DNA of 64,000 nucleotides from Arthrobacter sp. ISL-72 (GCF_018613755.1 NZ_JAGGPP010000003.1:112377-176376); one strand, 5' to 3'. Shown: positions 19,114-28,510, counted from the first letter of the stretch. Notes: generated by a model not told the origin, from the letters alone. Numbers and translations: made by a program.

Positions 19114-20049
19114 ATGGAGGTGCTCGACTGGCTTCTCGACTCCGATCCCGCGATCCGCTGGCAGGTCCAGCGCGACCTCATGGGCGCGCCGCCGGCGGTA
19201 GTGCAGGCTGAACGGGCGCGCGTCGCGACGCAGGGCTGGGGCGCCCGACTGCTCGCGCTGCAAGGCGAAAACGGTCAATGGGACGGGGGTACTTACTACC
19301 CGTCGCCGTTTGACGAATCCGAGGACGGCCAGCCCTGGACAGCAACCACCTACAGCCTGCTGCTGCTGCGCGACTTCGGCCTCGACGCCCGCAGCGAGCA
19401 GGCCCGCACCGCCGTCAGGCTGGTCCGCGAGAACAGCCGGTGGGAAGAGGGGGACCAGCCGTTCTTCGAAGGTGAAGTGGAGCCGTGCATCAACGGCATG
19501 ACGGTGGCACTTGGCGCATACTTTGGCGAGCACGTCGACGGCGTGGTCGAGCGATTGCTCGGTGAGCAGCTTGCCGACGGCGGCTGGAACTGCGAGGTGG
19601 AACGAGGCTCGGTACGGTCGTCCTTCGGTACCACCATTAACGTGCTCGAAGGGCTGCTGGAGCATGAGCACGCTACCGGCGGATCACAGGTCTCAGTCGC
19701 GGCCCGGGAACGTGCCGAGGAGTACCTGCTGGAGCGCGCACTCCTGCGGCGCAAGAGCACCGGCGAGTTGATCGACAAGGACTGGTTGGAGTTCTCGTAT
19801 CCGACCCGCTGGCTTTACGACGTGCTCCGCGGCCTTGACTACTTCCGCGCCGTGGGGAAGCGCCCCGACGAACGCATCGCAGAGGCGGTGGAGGTGCTCC
19901 GCTCGAAACAGCAACCGGATGGGACCTGGCTTCTGGAGAACTCCCATCCCGGCCGGGTCCATTTCGCCTTGGACGACGGTGACGGACGCCCGAGCCGGTG
20001 GAACACCCTCCGGGCGCTGCGGGTGCTCGATTGGTATGAGCGTCAGTAA
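19114..20049 (+). CDS. Prenyltransferase/squalene-cyclase-repeat-like protein
   Basis: 311 residues without signal peptide. It contains repeated Q/G-W motifs of the alpha/alpha-toroid fold: GENGQWDGG, LADGGWNCEVERG and KQQPDGTWLLE, each followed by a helix-rich segment. These are reminiscent of terpene-cyclase and prenyltransferase beta-subunit repeats. The catalytic Asp-rich motif of squalene-hopene cyclases (DXDD) is not seen, so it is probably not a cyclase. The ATG at 19114 lacks a clear ribosome binding site, and an in-frame TTG 6 bases earlier is an alternative. Function unknown. Confidence 0.75.
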   Translation: MEVLDWLLDSDPAIRWQVQRDLMGAPPAVVQAERARVATQGWGARLLALQGENGQWDGGTYYPSPFDESEDGQPWTATTYSLLLLRDFGLDARSEQARTAVRLVRENSRWEEGDQPFFEGEVEPCINGMTVALGAYFGEHVDGVVERLLGEQLADGGWNCEVERGSVRSSFGTTINVLEGLLEHEHATGGSQVSVAARERAEEYLLERALLRRKSTGELIDKDWLEFSYPTRWLYDVLRGLDYFRAVGKRPDERIAEAVEVLRSKQQPDGTWLLENSHPGRVHFALDDGDGRPSRWNTLRALRVLDWYERQ

Positions 20050-20088
20050 CATTCAAGTGCAGTAGCGAACCACCCGGCCGGGGTTCGT

Positions 20089-20481
20089 TTATTCGCCGGC
20101 GGGTTGGAACAGCTCCACCACGTTGCCGGACGGGTCCTCGAGCAGGATCTGCTGCCCGCCCGGGCCGGTCACAATGTCGTTTCGGAAGGTGACCCCTGCG
20201 CTACGCAGCCGGTCCACCTCGGCAGCGATATCGCCAACGATGAGGTGGATGCGGTTCCAGCCGCCCGGCGTCGGCAGCGTGCCGTCCGGCATCGGCCGGC
20301 CTGCCGAGCTGCCAGGACCACTCAACAGGAGCCGTAGCCGGCCGCGCACAACATCGGCGAACGCCGGAGCTGCGCTCCTCCTGAGGGTGAATCCGAGGTG
20401 CCCGGTGTAGAAGGCGATGGCGGCATCGACGTCGTCCACCATGTACCGGACGCTTACCAGGTCCGCAGGATCGTGGGACAT
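20089..20481 (-). CDS. VOC (glyoxalase/bleomycin-resistance) superfamily protein
   Basis: 130 residues, one vicinal-oxygen-chelate domain. It begins VSVRYMVDDVDAAIAFYTGHLGF and ends QILLEDPSGNVVELFQPAGE, both typical, with beta-alpha-beta modules and the C-terminal metal-ligand Glu (VVELF). It could be a dioxygenase, isomerase or antibiotic-binding protein; the sequence does not decide. A GGAGAGGA box precedes the ATG. It lies downstream of the cold shock gene on the same strand but beyond a strong terminator. Confidence 0.85.
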   Translation of the reverse strand: MSHDPADLVSVRYMVDDVDAAIAFYTGHLGFTLRRSAAPAFADVVRGRLRLLLSGPGSSAGRPMPDGTLPTPGGWNRIHLIVGDIAAEVDRLRSAGVTFRNDIVTGPGGQQILLEDPSGNVVELFQPAGE

Positions 20482-20520
20482 TGCTGGGTCCTCTCCGAAA
20501 CGTGTGTCGCAGAAATTAGC

Positions 20521-20562
20521 ACAACGGCCCCTCCGAACCGTCTGGTCCGGAGGGGCCGTTGT
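20521..20562 (-). terminator. Strong hairpin after the cold shock gene
   Basis: ACAACGGCCCCTCCG (20521-20535) and its exact complement CGGAGGGGCCGTTGT (20548-20562) form a 15-bp GC-rich stem with a 12-base loop. On the minus strand it follows the cold shock gene by 47 bases. There is only a weak T-run after it, as is common in high-GC genomes. Confidence 0.75.
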
Positions 20563-20609
20563 TGGTACGGGGTGGTCCGGCTGGCCGCCGGAACGTTTAC
20601 CCTAAGCCT

Positions 20610-20813
20610 TTAGAGAGGGCGGATGTTCTCTGCCTGCGGGCCCTTGGGGCCCTGGGTCACATCGAATTCGACCTTCTGGTTCTCGTCCAGTGAGCGGTAA
20701 CCGCTGCTCGCGATCGCCGAGTAGTGGGCGAAAACGTCAGCTGATCCGTCATCGGGGGCAATGAAGCCAAAACCCTTTTCGGCGTTGAACCATTTAACTG
20801 TGCCTGTTGCCAT
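20610..20813 (-). CDS. cspA: Cold shock protein
   Basis: 67-residue single cold-shock domain that binds single-stranded RNA/DNA and acts as an RNA chaperone. RNA-binding motifs RNP1 ([11 protein letters not shown]) and RNP2 (DVFAHYSAI) are intact, and the opening [18 protein letters not shown] is typical. An AAGGA box lies before the ATG. The gene stands alone with a long leader and its own terminator. The long untranslated leader fits temperature-dependent control by RNA structure. Confidence 0.97.
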   Translation of the reverse strand: MATGTVKWFNAEKGFGFIAPDDGSADVFAHYSAIASSGYRSLDENQKVEFDVTQGPKGPQAENIRPL

Positions 20814-20950
20814 GGCTGCATTCCTTCATGTGACTCTGATTCTCTCTACAGGCACACTGGCCCGCAGAGCGGAGAACGTCCCCCGCTGTCCCCCAACGTA
20901 CGTGGCGGACGCCTTGCTTGCAAGAGTAAAAGTGCCCTTTCGACACTATA
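20814..20950 (-). promoter_or_regulatory. Probable promoter and long 5' leader of the cold shock gene
   Basis: TATAGT (minus strand, 20950-20945) is a good -10 candidate. A start about 7 bases on would give an untranslated leader near 125 bases, as is usual for cspA-type genes. No convincing -35 was found. The rest of the 217-base gap to the rifampin-phosphotransferase-like gene shows no other feature. Confidence 0.35.
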
Positions 20951-21030
20951 AGTCTGGCCGCCGAGTACTTGGCGGGCCACTTAACTGCCGCTTCAGAGGC
21001 CCGAAGCGACCCCGTTCCGCCGGGGATTTC

Positions 21031-23712
21031 TCACCAGCTGACGGTTCCGGCCGCACCGTCCACCGTTACGATCTGGCCGTCGCGCAGCCTGGTGGTGGCA
21101 TCCGCAACGCCCACGACGGCGGGGATGCCGTACTCCCGCGCAACCACTGCCCCGTGGGAGATGACGCCGCCCATCTCCATGACCAGCCCGCCGGCTGTCA
21201 TAAAGAGGGGCGTCCAGCCAGGGTCGGTGGAGGGAGTCACCAGGATTTCCCCGGGGTCCAGGCGGGCACCTACCGGATCCAGGACCACCCTGACCTTCCC
21301 GGTGGCAGTGCCGGCAGACGCTGGAGTTCCAGCCAGCCCGGAAGAAGCTGCGGATTGCGGCCGCCGGGCGGTCTTCGCCATGACGGCCGCTTCCACGTCC
21401 GTTCCGTCGGAGAGCAGGAGGCGGGGAATCCGCCGTCGCCGTAGTTCGACGTCGTACAGCCGGCGGCGGGCGGCGACGATGCCCTTGAGGTCGGCACCGC
21501 GAAGGCCCACCCGCAGCTCCTCGAAGTCCAGGAAGAACACGTCACCGGCGGCTGCGATGCTGCCCGTCGTTGCCAGTTCGTCGCCGACTACCCTGAGCTG
21601 GCGGTGCATCGCCGCGAGGACCAGCACGACGTAAAACTTGGGCAATTCCCGTAGTCCGGCCAATTGGCGGGCCCGTCGCAGGCACAGCGCCACCAGGCGC
21701 GCCCGCAGCCGGCTTTTGGTTCCGGCCTTGTCCACCAGTTCACTGATCCGGGTCTCGGCGAGATCGGCGGCCCTGGCGAACTGGCGGTCCGGTGCCTGCT
21801 CAGGGTCGTCAACCCGCAGGTAGTTCGAGATCATTCCGAGGAGGTGCTCCGGCTCTTCGGACCATCTCGGCATCCCCAGGTCGATCTCCGCCACGGCCCG
21901 GTGGCCGTACTTGGCCAGGAATGTCCCCAGCCCCGCCTGTACAGCGGCCGGCAGAGTACCCGCTTTGTAGAGGGCGGCCAGTTCCTCAGGTTGCTGGTCC
22001 GTAAACAACCGGCGTGCGTCCGGGTTGCGGCCCACGGAAACGGCCAGGTGCCACAATTCCAGGTCCATGATGGTGGTCACGTTGTGGGGAAGCCCGCGAA
22101 GGACCGCCTCAAGTTCGCGCGGTTCGGCAATTCCCCGCAGCAGCCTGCGGGCTGCGGCCAGCATCAGGTACCCCACGGCCGGAGCTGGAAGGGTCGCCCC
22201 GATCAGTCCGTCGAATACGTCGGGTCCCAGCACGTCCTGCGCATGCCGGAGCCGGGTGTGCGCCGTTGCGGGGACAGGGAGCGCCAGTTGGGCTTCGAGG
22301 CGCTGCTGGTAATGCCGTGCCCGGCGCAGTCCGGCGTCCGGCCACAACAGCGTCCGGACCATGGCAGGAATGAGCTGGACAGCCAGGCCGAGGCTCTGCG
22401 GCCTGTCAGTGCCTTTTGTGTCCGGCTGGCCGTGGCCCGGAGTGCCGGTCCGGCCCGGCTTCCGCCAGGGGGGCCTGACATTGCCGAACCGCGGGTCTTC
22501 CAGGAGCGCCGGGAAGACGGCCGCGGACCTCCCGTCAGCCAACGAAAGCATCCGAAGCATCACCCGGCGGCCGGATTTGCTGCGGAGAACCGGTGTCAGG
22601 TCAACGTACATCCGCAGCCCGGGGTTCACGGATCTCCATCCGCCTTTGGGGCCCTGCATGAGGCCGAGGACGGACAGCCCCATCGGAGTGATGGGGCGGG
22701 TGAGTCCCTGGAGCAGCGTGCCGCACAAATAAACCCGCGTGTCAGTGCCTGCGGCCTCCGGCAGCGGATACAGCGTGGTGATGGGGCGCGACTGGGTCAG
22801 CCAGGCCTTGCCCTGGGCATCGATCACCCACTCAACATCCTGGGGCGCACCGAACAGCAGCTGGGCTGCCTCACCGAGGGATGCCAGTTCGCGAAGCTGG
22901 GCTTCCACCAGGCTTGGCTGGCCCGGCGGCTGCTGCAGAATCCTGGCAGTGGCTGTGTCGACCACAAAGTGATCCGGGTTCACGGCGCCGGACACCACCG
23001 CCTGGCCCGGCCCCGGGCTGGCGTCTATGACGGTCTCCGTCCGCGTCCCGGTCACGGCGTTGGCGGTGAACAGCACGCCGGCCGTGCCGGCGTCGACCAT
23101 TTGTTGAACGACGACGGCGAGGCCCACCTCGCGGTGGCTGATCCCGTTAGCCGCGCGGTAGGCCACGGCCCGGTCCGTCCATAGGGAAGCCCAGCAGCGC
23201 CGGACGGCCTGGATGACGTCGTCGGCTCCAACGACGTCCAGGAACGTGTCCTGCTGTCCTGCAAAACTGGCAAAAGGCAGGTCCTCGGCCGTCGCCGATG
23301 ACCGCACCGCCACCGGCACATTGCCCAGGACCGCATACGCTGCGCGGACAGCAGCCTCGACGCCGGACGGAACCGCGGCCCCCGCCACCGCTTCGCGGGC
23401 ATGCCCGGCAAGCCCGGCACGGTCGTCGCCGGGCGGGCCGGATGCGGTGTACGTGCCTGTGGGCGCGTCCGACAGTGCTTCATCCAGGCGGGCTGCGATG
23501 GCGTCCACTTCCCCAGGAACGGCGGTCCGGTAGGCGGCCGTGGTCAGGCAGAACCCGGGCGGAACCGGATACCCGGCGGCGGCAAGCTTTCCAAGGTTGA
23601 GTGCCTTGCCGCCCACCTGCGTCAGCGAGGCGGAAGCCAACTGGCTGAGCTCAACCGTGAGGCTCTTCCGGTCGGTGCTGTACGGCTCCCGGCCTTGGCT
23701 GACAGAAGCCAT
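21031..23712 (-). CDS. Rifampin phosphotransferase-like / PEP synthase-like enzyme
   Basis: 893 residues with the three-part layout of rifampin phosphotransferase (RPH): an N-terminal ATP-binding domain (VGGKALNLGKLAAAGYPVP from 33; VRSSATAEDLPFASFAGQQD, 136-155), a long middle domain where RPH binds rifamycin, and a C-terminal swivelling His domain (GGVISHGAVVAREYGIP, His853). The end-to-end pattern, including QSRPITTLYPLPEA, is closer to RPH than to PEP synthase, which carries a PEP-binding domain instead. No rifamycin-associated palindrome was seen upstream. The true phosphate acceptor may be another antibiotic or metabolite. It is 9 bases downstream of a small monooxygenase-like gene. Confidence 0.82.
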   Translation of the reverse strand: MASVSQGREPYSTDRKSLTVELSQLASASLTQVGGKALNLGKLAAAGYPVPPGFCLTTAAYRTAVPGEVDAIAARLDEALSDAPTGTYTASGPPGDDRAGLAGHAREAVAGAAVPSGVEAAVRAAYAVLGNVPVAVRSSATAEDLPFASFAGQQDTFLDVVGADDVIQAVRRCWASLWTDRAVAYRAANGISHREVGLAVVVQQMVDAGTAGVLFTANAVTGTRTETVIDASPGPGQAVVSGAVNPDHFVVDTATARILQQPPGQPSLVEAQLRELASLGEAAQLLFGAPQDVEWVIDAQGKAWLTQSRPITTLYPLPEAAGTDTRVYLCGTLLQGLTRPITPMGLSVLGLMQGPKGGWRSVNPGLRMYVDLTPVLRSKSGRRVMLRMLSLADGRSAAVFPALLEDPRFGNVRPPWRKPGRTGTPGHGQPDTKGTDRPQSLGLAVQLIPAMVRTLLWPDAGLRRARHYQQRLEAQLALPVPATAHTRLRHAQDVLGPDVFDGLIGATLPAPAVGYLMLAAARRLLRGIAEPRELEAVLRGLPHNVTTIMDLELWHLAVSVGRNPDARRLFTDQQPEELAALYKAGTLPAAVQAGLGTFLAKYGHRAVAEIDLGMPRWSEEPEHLLGMISNYLRVDDPEQAPDRQFARAADLAETRISELVDKAGTKSRLRARLVALCLRRARQLAGLRELPKFYVVLVLAAMHRQLRVVGDELATTGSIAAAGDVFFLDFEELRVGLRGADLKGIVAARRRLYDVELRRRRIPRLLLSDGTDVEAAVMAKTARRPQSAASSGLAGTPASAGTATGKVRVVLDPVGARLDPGEILVTPSTDPGWTPLFMTAGGLVMEMGGVISHGAVVAREYGIPAVVGVADATTRLRDGQIVTVDGAAGTVSW

Positions 23713-23721
23713 CTTCGGCTC

Positions 23722-24039
23722 CTAGCCGTTCGCGGCACTCTCGCCGGTGTCTTCCCACATGACGTCCAGGTTGTGGAAAATCACCGGGCCGTCGCACAGG
23801 GCCGCCATTTTTGCGGCAAATTCCGAGGTTTCGGGACGGCCCGAATTTTCCATCGCTGAGTCAAATGAATCGAAATCAACAATGGTGAAGTAGGTCCCGG
23901 GCCGGTCCCGGTCCGCCGTGGCAATAATGCGGCGGAAGGTGGGCGCCGTGGATCCCTCAGTCCTTGAGGGCCTGCCCAGCTCTTCTATCTCCTCAATGCG
24001 GGAGGTCTTGAATTCGATGATCTGCACAAACCCGGTCAT
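23722..24039 (-). CDS. Small dimeric alpha-beta barrel protein (antibiotic-monooxygenase-like)
   Basis: 105 residues. Segments such as FVQIIEFKTSRIEEIEEL, PGTYFTIVDFDSFDSAMENS and VIFHNLDVMWED fit a ferredoxin-like dimeric alpha/beta barrel (ABM/EthD-like). No catalytic motif is recognised, so the name is structural. The ATG at 24039 is chosen over upstream in-frame codons because of an AAGGAG box. It stands 9 bases before the RPH-like gene and is probably its operon partner. Confidence 0.65.
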   Translation of the reverse strand: MTGFVQIIEFKTSRIEEIEELGRPSRTEGSTAPTFRRIIATADRDRPGTYFTIVDFDSFDSAMENSGRPETSEFAAKMAALCDGPVIFHNLDVMWEDTGESAANG

Positions 24040-24118
24040 GACGGCTCCTTGACGGCGGTGGTTGCTGACGCGGATCACCCTAGACCTGCAGCCGGGCGGA
24101 GCAAAGGGCAGAAATGCC

Positions 24119-25282
24119 CTACTTGGGCGACTGGGGGCTGTCGGTTCCAAGGACTGTGCGGTTGCGGCCGAGCGACTTGGCGCGGTACAGGGCGGCGTCC
24201 GCCGTCGCGATTAGCTCATCAAGGCCGGGCGTTCCGTGGCCTATGGGGGCAATGCCGTAACTGACCGTAGGCATCCGGGCACCGCCCGCTCCGCGGACTG
24301 CCTTCAGCTGCCGGTTGATCTCCGCCGTGATGGCCTCGGCCCGGTCCGGGGACACCCCGGGGAGGAGGAAGATGAACTCCTCACCGCCGTAGCGTCCCAC
24401 GAGGTCGGTTGAACGGACCGTGCCGATGCAGGCGGCGGCGAACGACTGGAGCGCCGCGTCACCGGCAGCATGGCCATAGGTATCGTTGACGGTCTTGAAA
24501 TGGTCCAGGTCGGCCAGGATCACGGAACCCGCCGCCCGCGAGCGCCGCAGCCGCTGCAGCTCATCGGAGGCCAACTCCACGAACGCGGCCCGGTTCAGGA
24601 GTCCCGTGAGGCCGTCCTGCGTGGCCACTGCGCGGAGGGCACGGGTCTGCTGCTCGCTGCTGAGGGCGGCCATGCTGAAGGACACCACAACAAGCAGAAC
24701 CATGGTGACAAGGGTGGTGACGGCGGAGCCGAAGTAGGTGATGAATACCTTACTGTTCGGGCCTTCGCCGATGTACACCACCATCCGGCAGAAGTAGTAG
24801 GCGGAGAGCAAGCCGGACACGATGGCCAGCGGGATCCGGACCCTGGAGTAGCCCGGCTCGAGCCGCCAGAGTTCGCGGGACGCGAAGCCTAGCATCAGGC
24901 TCATCAGGGCAAGGAAAGCCGCGCCTCCGGACCAGGTGTTAACGGCAGGGCTGTCGAAGGCCGCGGCGACCGTCACGACGGCGGGAGCTGCCGCCAGCTG
25001 CCACGAAGGCGGGCGGGGTGCCCGCAGCGACCGGGCGCCGCCCCAGACGCAAACCGCTCCGGCAACCAGCAGGCAACTCCCCAACGGATTGGCCCACACC
25101 TGGTGCGCCGTTCCGTCCAGGAGGTAGGAAGCGGAACCGGCGAGGAAGAGCGTCAGGGCCACGCACCACCACCCGCTGTACGGGGACCGCGTGCTCCGGT
25201 ACGCGGCAAAGTAGAACAGCAGGGCCAGAGTGAACGCGACAATGGCGAAGGCAACCCTGAGGGTCAAGGTGTCGAGCTGCAT
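24119..25282 (-). CDS. Membrane-anchored diguanylate cyclase (GGDEF)
   Basis: 387 residues. The N-terminal half carries about six to seven membrane helices; the C-terminal GGDEF domain makes cyclic di-GMP. The active site is GGEEF (299-303), functional in other cyclases, preceded by DLDHFKTVNDTYGHAAGD. The product-inhibition I-site RXXD (RSTD) stands at the expected distance before RYGGEEF, so feedback control is likely intact. The ATG follows a GGGGG tract; an in-frame TTG 21 bases upstream is less likely. The gene stands alone. Confidence 0.92.
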   Translation of the reverse strand: MQLDTLTLRVAFAIVAFTLALLFYFAAYRSTRSPYSGWWCVALTLFLAGSASYLLDGTAHQVWANPLGSCLLVAGAVCVWGGARSLRAPRPPSWQLAAAPAVVTVAAAFDSPAVNTWSGGAAFLALMSLMLGFASRELWRLEPGYSRVRIPLAIVSGLLSAYYFCRMVVYIGEGPNSKVFITYFGSAVTTLVTMVLLVVVSFSMAALSSEQQTRALRAVATQDGLTGLLNRAAFVELASDELQRLRRSRAAGSVILADLDHFKTVNDTYGHAAGDAALQSFAAACIGTVRSTDLVGRYGGEEFIFLLPGVSPDRAEAITAEINRQLKAVRGAGGARMPTVSYGIAPIGHGTPGLDELIATADAALYRAKSLGRNRTVLGTDSPQSPK

Positions 25283-25393
25283 TCGGTTACCCCCAGTTCC
25301 CAACCAAGCGAAGACCCGGACCGCCGAGCTGATCCATACGCAGACTCAGTATCGCATTCGGAGGCTGCCGGCGCGGTCAGGTTTGAGCAGCGA

Positions 25394-26449
25394 TCAGGGC
25401 TTGAGCAGGACCTTGATGGCGCGCCGTTCATCCATCGCCTTGTAGGCCTCTGGAGCTTCCTCCAGCGGCATGACGGAGTCAAACACCCGGCCGGGGTTGA
25501 TGGTTCCGGCGAGCACGTCCGCCAGCAGCTCGGGGATGTATGTCCTTGCGGGTGCCATGCCACCGGCGATGGACACGTTGGAATCGAACAGGTAGCGCAG
25601 CGGGACCTCGGACCCGCCGGTGGGGACGCCCACGAATCCAAGGGCGCCTCCCGGGCGGACACAGTGAAGGGCTTGCTCCATGGATTCCTTGGTGCCCACG
25701 CATTCCAGCACCGAATCCGCGAGCACGCCGCCCAGCAGTTCCCGGACCTTGGCCACCCCGCCGTCGCCTCGTTCCGCCACGATGTCCGTGGCACCGAACT
25801 CGCGGGCCAGGGCCTGCCGGTCAGCATGGCGGGACATGGCGATGATCCGCTCCGCCCCGAGCCGCTTGGCCGCGAGGACACCGCAAAGGCCGACGGCGCC
25901 GTCGCCCACCACAACAACCGTCCGGCCGGGTGCCACCTTCGCGGCCAGTGCCGCATGGTGGCCGGTGGCCATGACATCGGACAGGGTCAGGAGGTTGGCC
26001 GTGAGCTCAGCGTCCGGTTCGGCGACGTCGGGAACCTTGACGAGGGTGCTCTCAGCCAGCGGCACCCGGACGGCCTGCCCCTGGCCGCCGTCGATCCTGA
26101 AGCCGGCCTTATCCCGGCCGCCCCAGCCTGCCAGGAAATCGCAGGCTACGGTGACGCCGTTCAGGCACTGCGGGCATTCGCCGCAGCTGACGACGAAGGG
26201 CGCGATGACAAAATCGCCTTCAGCCAGTCCGGTCACGTCCTCGCCGACGCTTTCGACCACACCGACGAATTCGTGGCCGATGGCCGACGGTTTGCGGGTG
26301 GACCTCACGCCCCGGTACGGCCACAGGTCCGAGCCGCACACGCAGGATGCCGTCACCTTCACCACCACATCAGTGGGCAGCTGCAAAGTGGGGTAGTCCC
26401 TGTCTTCGACCCGGATGTCACCCGGGCCGTGGATGATGGTGGCGCGCAT
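25394..26449 (-). CDS. Zinc-dependent alcohol dehydrogenase family protein
   Basis: 351 residues, medium-chain dehydrogenase/reductase. Catalytic-zinc ligands are in CVCGSDLWPYRG and GHEFVGVVESVGEDV; the structural-zinc Cys cluster is CGECPQCLNGVTVAC; the NAD(P)-binding motif is VVVGDGAVGLCGVLAAKRLGA. The pattern resembles threonine/sorbitol-dehydrogenase-like enzymes of broad substrate range. AAGGAG precedes the ATG. It is flanked by GGDEF and response-regulator genes on the same strand but with gaps of 111 and 74 bases. Confidence 0.92.
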   Translation of the reverse strand: MRATIIHGPGDIRVEDRDYPTLQLPTDVVVKVTASCVCGSDLWPYRGVRSTRKPSAIGHEFVGVVESVGEDVTGLAEGDFVIAPFVVSCGECPQCLNGVTVACDFLAGWGGRDKAGFRIDGGQGQAVRVPLAESTLVKVPDVAEPDAELTANLLTLSDVMATGHHAALAAKVAPGRTVVVVGDGAVGLCGVLAAKRLGAERIIAMSRHADRQALAREFGATDIVAERGDGGVAKVRELLGGVLADSVLECVGTKESMEQALHCVRPGGALGFVGVPTGGSEVPLRYLFDSNVSIAGGMAPARTYIPELLADVLAGTINPGRVFDSVMPLEEAPEAYKAMDERRAIKVLLKP

Positions 26450-26523
26450 GGGGGCTCCTTCGATCGGATGCGGGGGACCGGCTAGGTTCGAGTCTAAACC
26501 CGGTCATTGGGCGGCTCCGCAGG

Positions 26524-27149
26524 TTAGCGCATACCCTCGCGCCGGATGGCCGTGGCGATGGCGGCCGCCCTCGTCTCGACTCCGAGCTTCGCGTAGATGT
26601 GCGCCAGATGCGTCTTCACCGTGGCCTCCGAGATGAACAGCCGCTGGCCGAGCTCACGGTTGCTGAGTCCTTCGATCAGCAGGCTCAGCAGCTCAGCCTC
26701 GCGGGGTGTCAGGATCTCGTCCGGGTTTCGCAGCTGCTGGAAGAGCCGCGAGGCCACCGGTGCGCTCATCACGCTCTTGCCCTGGACCGCCCCGCGGATG
26801 GCGGCGAAGATCTCCTCCGGTGCGGCATCTTTGAGCAGGTAGCCCATGGCGCCGGCATCGACGGCACGGACGATGTCCGCGTCCGAGTCGTAGGTGGTGA
26901 ACACCAGCACGGCCTGCCTGGCGTTGCGTCGGCGCAGCTGCTTGATGGCTTCGATTCCGTCCATGCCGGCACCCATGGCCAGTCCATCACCACCACGGCA
27001 GGGCTGTGCTGCTCCGTCAGGGCCAGGGCCTCCTCGCCCGAAGCTGCCTCGGCCACCACGTCAATATCGGGCTGTGTTCCCAGCAGCGCCTTGAGCCCGC
27101 TGCGGACCACCAAATGGTCGTCCACCAGCAGCACGGTAATGGGATTCAT
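26524..27149 (-). pseudogene. NarL/LuxR-type response regulator, broken by a one-base frameshift
   Basis: A receiver domain begins [20 protein letters not shown] and reads to the phosphoacceptor Asp56 (AVVVMD); the frame then fails and becomes nonsense. The correct continuation ([20 protein letters not shown]..., receiver Thr in VFTTYD, Lys in LLKDAAP, then a complete LuxR helix-turn-helix LTPREAELLSLLIEGLSNRE) lies in another frame. Reading GACCTGG instead of the present GACTGG at 26978-26984 restores one 208-residue protein, so a single C appears lost just after the Asp56 codon. It could be a true mutation or a sequencing error. The ATG overlaps the histidine-kinase stop (ATGA). Confidence 0.88.
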
Positions 27150-28348
27150 CGTTCCTCCCCGGTGGGCAGTTGTGCGGCCACGATCGTCCCTTCCCCGGGC
27201 GTGCTTTCCACCGAAAACACCCCGCCCAGTTGTTCCACGCGCTGGCGCATGGCCCGGAGTCCGTAGCCTCCGGCGTCCGACGGCGGTGCCAGCAATAGCG
27301 AGTCGAAGCCCGCGCCGTCGTCGTACACATCCAAAGTGACTGCATCCGGCAGGAACCCCAGCGTCACGGTGGCGTTCGCCGCGGCAGCGTGCAGCTTCGT
27401 GTTCGCGGCGGCGCTTTGGACCACCCGGAGGAGCACGTGCCGGACGTCGGCGGGGACCGGGCGGGGCTCCCCGGTGACCAGCAGGCGCACGCGCGGGACG
27501 TACTGGGATGCGGCCTGCAGCAATGCCTCGGGCAGGGGCGCCGTGTCCAGGCCGGGGGAGGCGAGCTCGTGGACCAGGCTCCGCGTGTCCGCGAGGTCTT
27601 GGCGCAGCATTCCGCTGGCGGCGCGGACGTCGTCGCGCGCGTCCGTGCTCGGCCAGGACCTGTTGGCTGCCTCGAGCAGCAGGAGGCTGCTGGCCAGGCC
27701 CTGCGTCACGGTGTCATGGATTTCCCGGGACATCCGCTCGCGCTCCTCGATGGTTCCGGCCCTGCGCTCGCTGACCGCCAGCCGCCCCTGCGCCAGCGAC
27801 ACCTCCGCGTGCAGCCGGCGCTGAACCGCGGCGTCCTGTTCAATGCGGTCGTAGATCAGCGTCAGCATGACGCCCACCGCAAGAGGGCCAAGGAGCATGG
27901 CAATATCGCTGCCCCCGCTCAGCCGGAACAGCCCGGCGGCGGTGGCCGCCGCCGTCGCGCCTCCCGCCAGGTACGCCACCCAGCCGCCGAAGGCCGAGCG
28001 GCACAGGAAGAACAGCGCGAACGAGCACCACGCAAAACTGGGCGCCGCGACCACCAGGACCGCCCACAAAGCCACCAGGACAAACATCCATACCGCCCAC
28101 GGCCGGCGCCGTTGCGAGAGCACGGCGATCACGGCGTAAAGCGAACACACCGCTGCGGCAAGCGCCAGGACCCACAGGTTGTCCGCGGGGCTGTGCCGCA
28201 TGACGTACCGGACCGCGGACGCTACCAGCAGCACGGCAAAACCAAGATGGACGACGGCGTCAATCCGGCCCAGCGGGCGGCCGCCGGCGTGGTCCTGCTC
28301 TGCTGCCGTCGCCGGCTCGGCGGGAAGGGTTGGGGGTGAGGAGGGCAT
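27146..28348 (-). CDS. Sensor histidine kinase (SenS-like, five membrane helices)
   Basis: 400 residues. Five hydrophobic segments lie between about residues 32 and 167, then a HisKA_3 dimerisation domain with phospho-acceptor His211 ([17 protein letters not shown]) and an ATPase domain with the D-box YDDGAGF and G-box [17 protein letters not shown]. An open frame continues upstream but enters the divergent hbpS-like gene, so the ATG at 28348 is chosen; its ribosome binding site is weak. It is coupled by ATGA to the frameshifted regulator. Layout and neighbour resemble SenS of Streptomyces, which senses haem and redox stress through HbpS. Confidence 0.88.
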   Translation of the reverse strand: MPSSPPTLPAEPATAAEQDHAGGRPLGRIDAVVHLGFAVLLVASAVRYVMRHSPADNLWVLALAAAVCSLYAVIAVLSQRRRPWAVWMFVLVALWAVLVVAAPSFAWCSFALFFLCRSAFGGWVAYLAGGATAAATAAGLFRLSGGSDIAMLLGPLAVGVMLTLIYDRIEQDAAVQRRLHAEVSLAQGRLAVSERRAGTIEERERMSREIHDTVTQGLASSLLLLEAANRSWPSTDARDDVRAASGMLRQDLADTRSLVHELASPGLDTAPLPEALLQAASQYVPRVRLLVTGEPRPVPADVRHVLLRVVQSAAANTKLHAAAANATVTLGFLPDAVTLDVYDDGAGFDSLLLAPPSDAGGYGLRAMRQRVEQLGGVFSVESTPGEGTIVAAQLPTGEER

Positions 28349-28412
28349 GGTTGTCCGGTTCGGGTATAGGAGTGCTACCCACCATGCTAGGGCCCGCGCC
28401 GTTGCTGGTCCC

Positions 28413-28429
28413 TCAGCCTTTTTGGCTGA
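28413..28429. promoter_or_regulatory. Perfect palindrome between the kinase and hbpS-like genes
   Basis: TCAGCC-TTTTT-GGCTGA is a perfect 6-5-6 inverted repeat in the shared 214-base control region. It is a plausible binding site for the NarL-type response regulator; its T-run loop also permits an RNA hairpin. Confidence 0.4.
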
Positions 28430-28510
28430 TACGGCCAGCCCGATGGGGGAGTCCGCGGCAGACCAAAGCCCGATGCCCTGGCGTGCCCGGACCGGAAAGG
28501 ATGGATTCAG

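Noticed and set aside
20521..20562. Reading the GC-rich hairpin as a riboswitch or operator for the VOC gene
   Set aside because: Stem position and shape after the cold shock gene fit an intrinsic terminator better, and no ligand-binding leader structure is seen.
21664..23184. 506-codon open frame opposite the RPH-like gene
   Set aside because: Shadow of a well-supported 893-residue enzyme; no recognisable domain.
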